Of a stretch of DNA of 8,003 nt, positions 5,922 through 8,003 are shown piece by piece. The position numbers were made by a program, and so were the translations under genes. Source of the stretch: Alphaproteobacteria bacterium (lineage in GTDB: Bacteria > Pseudomonadota > Alphaproteobacteria > Rickettsiales > UBA8987); assembly GCA_023269645.1 (NCBI GenBank), contig JAHFPR010000089.1, forward strand, positions 1-8,003, read 5' to 3'. The notes under the pieces are model-generated. The model made no database searches. It saw nothing but the letters and a program-made list of their open reading frames with translations, and was not told where the DNA came from. Position 1 is the stretch's first letter. Each line of letters opens with the position of its first letter.

Positions 5922-7314
5922 GATCTAAAACGAACCCCTGTTCAGTGAGGTGACGCTGGCTTTTTCCGGCATTGCCTTCCGGATCAGGATAGCGGTACAC
6001 CTTGTTTTCAAAATTGGTGAGGAGCAGATCATCCCCATCCCGCCCGACCACATAATCGGGCAATAGCGGGATTTTACCACCGCCACCGGGCGCGTCTACA
6101 ACAAAATGCGGAATTGCATAACCCGTGGTGTGTCCCCGCAACTGGCGGATGATCTCCAGACCCTTTTCTACGGGGGTGCGGAAATGCGCCGAGCCGGAAA
6201 CCGGATCGCACTGGTAGAGATAATACGGCTTCACGCGCGCCTTGAGCAGCTCATGGAACAGCTTTTTTAAGACTTCAGCGTCATCGTTGATGCCCTTCAG
6301 CAGCACACTCTGGCTGCCCAGCGGAATCCCCGCATCGGCAAGCCGGTTGCAGGCCTCAATGGTTTCCAGCGTCATTTCATCCGGATGGGCGAAGTGGATG
6401 CTCATCCACAGCGGATGAAATTTCTTCAGCATCCGGCAGAGCTGGCGCGTGATGCGCTGTGGCATCACCACCGGGATCTTCGTGCCGATGCGGATGAACT
6501 CCAGATGCTTGATGGAGCGCAGACGCTTCAGCAGCCACTCCAGCTTGTCATCTCCGATGGAAAGCGGATCGCCGCCGGAGAGCAGACAATCGCGGATTTC
6601 GGGATGCGCCTCGATATATTGCGCGGCTTTTTCCCATTGGCTGGTGTTGAAGCTGTATTCTCCGTTGGTTTCGCCCACCATGCGCGAACGTGTGCAATAG
6701 CGGCAATAGGTGGAGCAGAAGCCGGTGGTGAGGAACAGCACACGATCCGGATAACGGTGCACGAGGCCGGGCACGGCGGTGTCATGATCCTCGCCGAGCG
6801 GATCGGGGTCTTCGCCCATGCCACGGATGAACTCGCCGCCGACGGGGATGTGCGTTTTGCGGAGCGGCTGATCGGCATTTTCCGGATCAAGCAGCGAGAG
6901 GTAATAGGGTGTGATGGCGATGGGAAGGTTCGCCGTGCGCTGGCGCACCGCCTCCTTTTCATCTTCATTGAGGGTCAGGAATCGCTCCAGCATATCGAGC
7001 TTGCGAATGCGGTTGCGTACCTGCCATTTCCAGTCGCTCCATTCCTGGAGCGTGGTGTCGGGATAGAATTTTTTGAGGAATTGCTTGGAACGGGCACTCG
7101 CCGGGAACCTTGGCACTTGACGGACTTCAAGTTTGACAGGCTGGTAGGGGGTGGCGGATGCATTGAGGAAGGAAATAGACGAGCCGCAGAAACCGGAGGA
7201 TTTTGCGGGAAGGGAGCCAGGTTGTAATGTCGCTTCCGGAAGGCCGGTTTTAGCCAGAAGCGACACTTTGCTCGGAGGTTCTGCTGCGTCGGCGGATGTC
7301 GTTGTTTCAGTCAT
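5857..7314 (-). CDS. kamA: Lysine 2,3-aminomutase-like radical SAM enzyme
   Basis: A 485-residue radical SAM/PLP enzyme expected to convert L-lysine to beta-lysine. The iron-sulfur motif CSTYCRYC (C200, C204, C207) is followed by TRSR with R209 at the carboxylate-binding position. SGGDP is at 246-250. QCD (D370) and VDAPGGGGK (D407, K414) correspond, from memory of the clostridial enzyme, to the two aspartates binding the lysine side-chain amine and to the PLP lysine, which favours lysine over glutamate as substrate. It is longer than EpmB (about 340 residues) and carries about 75 extra, low-complexity N-terminal residues. The ATG at 7312-7314 is chosen because AAGGAG lies seven bases upstream; a TTG two codons earlier is rejected. 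First gene of the cluster, so beta-lysine supply to the ligases or GNATs is the natural inference. Its function as a degradation enzyme is less likely, as no other fermentation genes are present. Confidence 0.93.
   Translation of the reverse strand: MTETTTSADAAEPPSKVSLLAKTGLPEATLQPGSLPAKSSGFCGSSISFLNASATPYQPVKLEVRQVPRFPASARSKQFLKKFYPDTTLQEWSDWKWQVRNRIRKLDMLERFLTLNEDEKEAVRQRTANLPIAITPYYLSLLDPENADQPLRKTHIPVGGEFIRGMGEDPDPLGEDHDTAVPGLVHRYPDRVLFLTTGFCSTYCRYCTRSRMVGETNGEYSFNTSQWEKAAQYIEAHPEIRDCLLSGGDPLSIGDDKLEWLLKRLRSIKHLEFIRIGTKIPVVMPQRITRQLCRMLKKFHPLWMSIHFAHPDEMTLETIEACNRLADAGIPLGSQSVLLKGINDDAEVLKKLFHELLKARVKPYYLYQCDPVSGSAHFRTPVEKGLEIIRQLRGHTTGYAIPHFVVDAPGGGGKIPLLPDYVVGRDGDDLLLTNFENKVYRYPDPEGNAGKSQRHLTEQGFVLDHEQGMYLRENAQCGSRCGSDA
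7228..7265. repeat. Inverted repeat in the N-terminal coding region of kamA
   Basis: TGTCGCTTC (7228-7236) and GAAGCGACA (7257-7265) are perfect 9-base complements; after one mismatch two more pairs follow (7238-7239 with 7254-7255). It covers codons about 17-29 of kamA, in the extension not expected in the enzyme family. It could be a small palindromic insertion or an mRNA hairpin close to the start codon. Confidence 0.7.
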
Positions 7315-7321
7315 GGTCAAT

Positions 7322-7327
7322 CTCCTT
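7322..7327 (-). promoter_or_regulatory. Ribosome binding site of kamA
   Basis: AAGGAG on the - strand, seven bases before the ATG at 7314. It is the only near-consensus site in the cluster and decides the kamA start over the nearby TTG. Confidence 0.85.
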
Positions 7328-7373
7328 AAGGTTCAGGGTTCAGGCGGTTGTTGAAATGCGAACAGCGATACCC

Positions 7374-7410
7374 CTTTGCGCGCGACCCGTATCACAGGCG
7401 CGCGGCAAAG
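7374..7410 (-). promoter_or_regulatory. Hairpin in the presumed kamA leader
   Basis: CTTTGC-GCGCG (7374-7384) pairs with CGCGC-G-GCAAAG (7399-7410): 11 pairs with one bulged G and a 14-base loop. It ends about 60 bases before the kamA ATG. There is no U-tract after it on either strand, so it is more like a structured leader element or operator than a terminator. Confidence 0.5.
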
Positions 7411-7594
7411 AGCTATCCATGCCGAGGGGGGAAGAAAATACAGTTGCAGGCGATCTGCTTACTATTTTCATGCGGAGCTAAAATGTTTCGCAATTCCGTT
7501 CCCCTATTTAATCGCTATTTCAAGAGAAATGGGAAGGGGAAATCGCACGGCGGGTGCAAAGTTTTTTTCTTGCAAAGATACCGCAATTTTATTT

Positions 7595-7627
7595 GGCGCG
7601 GAAAGGCTGGATTTTTTCCAGTGCGCC
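7595..7627. repeat. Two-part intergenic hairpin
   Basis: GGCGC (7595-7599) pairs with GCGCC (7623-7627), and inside it CTGGA (7607-7611) pairs with TCCAG (7617-7621) around five T, with an asymmetric internal loop of seven and one bases. Role unknown; not followed by a T-run. Confidence 0.4.
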
Positions 7628-7652
7628 AATGCAATGCGTTGTAGAAATGCAA

Positions 7653-7676
7653 CAGCGGCAAAAGCCGCGCCCGCTG
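7653..7676 (-). terminator. Possible weak terminator of the outer-membrane gene
   Basis: GCGGC-TTTT-GCCGC on the - strand, with an alternative outer pairing CAGCG/CGCTG, begins 10 bases after the stop of the outer-membrane gene. The following TGTTGCATTTCT is only partly T-rich, so termination would be weak. Confidence 0.35.
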
Positions 7677-7686
7677 TCCAGTGCCG

Positions 7687-8003
7687 CTAGAAATGTAGTT
7701 CATATTCCAGTTGAGCAACGGCCTCACCATCGCGGGCGGTATCCGATACGCCGAACAGATAACCCACGCGGTATTTCAGCGCATCGTATTGCCCCGCGAA
7801 ATGCAGCGGAACTTTTCCATACACCGCCGGGCCGATGGCGTGTTGCTGATCCTCAAACCCGCCCATATTTTTTACTTCGCCCAGGCTGCTGCTTATCTCG
7901 TAGCCCGGCTCGAAATACTGTCTGTAGCTATAGCGCCAACTCCACAACAGGGTAGCCTCCACTCCTGCTTTCGGGCCGGGGCCGACTTCCTTCCCCAGAA
8001 TCG
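7687..8003 (-). CDS. C-terminal end of an outer-membrane beta-barrel protein, partial
   Basis: The last 105 residues or so of a protein whose start lies beyond the right edge; the frame is open to base 8003, and a GTG at 7960-7962 is internal. The visible part is made of alternating polar/hydrophobic stretches rich in Tyr, Trp and Phe (ATLLWSWRYSY, DALKYRVGYLFGVSD, AVAQLEYELHF) and ends in Phe. That pattern and the aromatic last residue are typical of beta-barrel proteins inserted by the BAM machinery. No family could be named. It is on the same strand as the kamA cluster but separated by 372 bases and a possible terminator, so it is probably a different transcription unit. Confidence 0.75.
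   Translation of the reverse strand, partial: ILGKEVGPGPKAGVEATLLWSWRYSYRQYFEPGYEISSSLGEVKNMGGFEDQQHAIGPAVYGKVPLHFAGQYDALKYRVGYLFGVSDTARDGEAVAQLEYELHF

Larger units (their letters stand above)
7315..7686. other. Intergenic/leader region upstream of the kamA cluster
   Basis: 372 bases between the outer-membrane gene and kamA, both on the - strand. It is AT-richer than its surroundings at about 7480-7600. It must hold the promoter of the cluster unless the genes are cotranscribed, but I found no convincing -35/-10 pair. It contains three hairpins (7374-7410, 7595-7627, 7653-7676) and two tandem copies of GGTTCAG (7330-7343). No tRNA, riboswitch consensus or credible small gene was recognised. 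Confidence 0.6.

Noticed and set aside
5857..7314. Naming the aminomutase epmB
   Set aside because: It is much longer than EpmB, and neither epmA nor efp is in the window.
7340..7471. 43-codon - strand frame ATGAAAATAG... just upstream of kamA, a possible leader peptide or precursor
   Set aside because: No Shine-Dalgarno before the ATG, ordinary composition with no run of lysine codons, and it covers the leader hairpin.

Overview
The window looks like a GC-rich Gram-negative bacterium, most likely an alphaproteobacterium. The polymerase sequence reads like alphaproteobacterial PolA, and the right edge carries an outer-membrane beta-barrel tail ending in phenylalanine. The lineage is an inference; there is no rRNA or tRNA to fix it.

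Left part (1-2365, + strand): the 3' two thirds of polA (DNA polymerase I, entering from the left edge), then, 9 bases after its stop, a two-helix membrane protein with a bacterial PH domain. The polymerase domain is intact. The 3'-5' exonuclease domain is shortened, lacks two expected metal-binding aspartates, and carries an in-frame 74-base palindrome built of heptamer repeats.

Middle (2380-7314, - strand): a compact six-gene cluster read right to left: a lysine 2,3-aminomutase-like radical SAM/PLP enzyme (kamA-like), a small SET-domain protein, two different ATP-grasp ligases of the D-Ala-D-Ala ligase fold, and two paralogous GNAT acetyltransferases. Two junctions are ATGA stop/start overlaps whose downstream genes lack a good Shine-Dalgarno, so the ligases and first GNAT are probably translationally coupled. 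The set makes chemical sense as a pathway that produces a beta-amino acid (probably beta-lysine), joins it to other groups by ATP-dependent amide bonds, and acetylates (perhaps also methylates) the product. No such product is known to me for this exact set; this is the main candidate for a new system.

Right part (7315-8003): about 370 bases of AT-richer leader/intergenic DNA with several hairpins, including one in the kamA leader, then the 3' end of an outer-membrane protein gene on the - strand that continues past the right edge. I saw no insertion sequences, CRISPR arrays, tRNA or rRNA.
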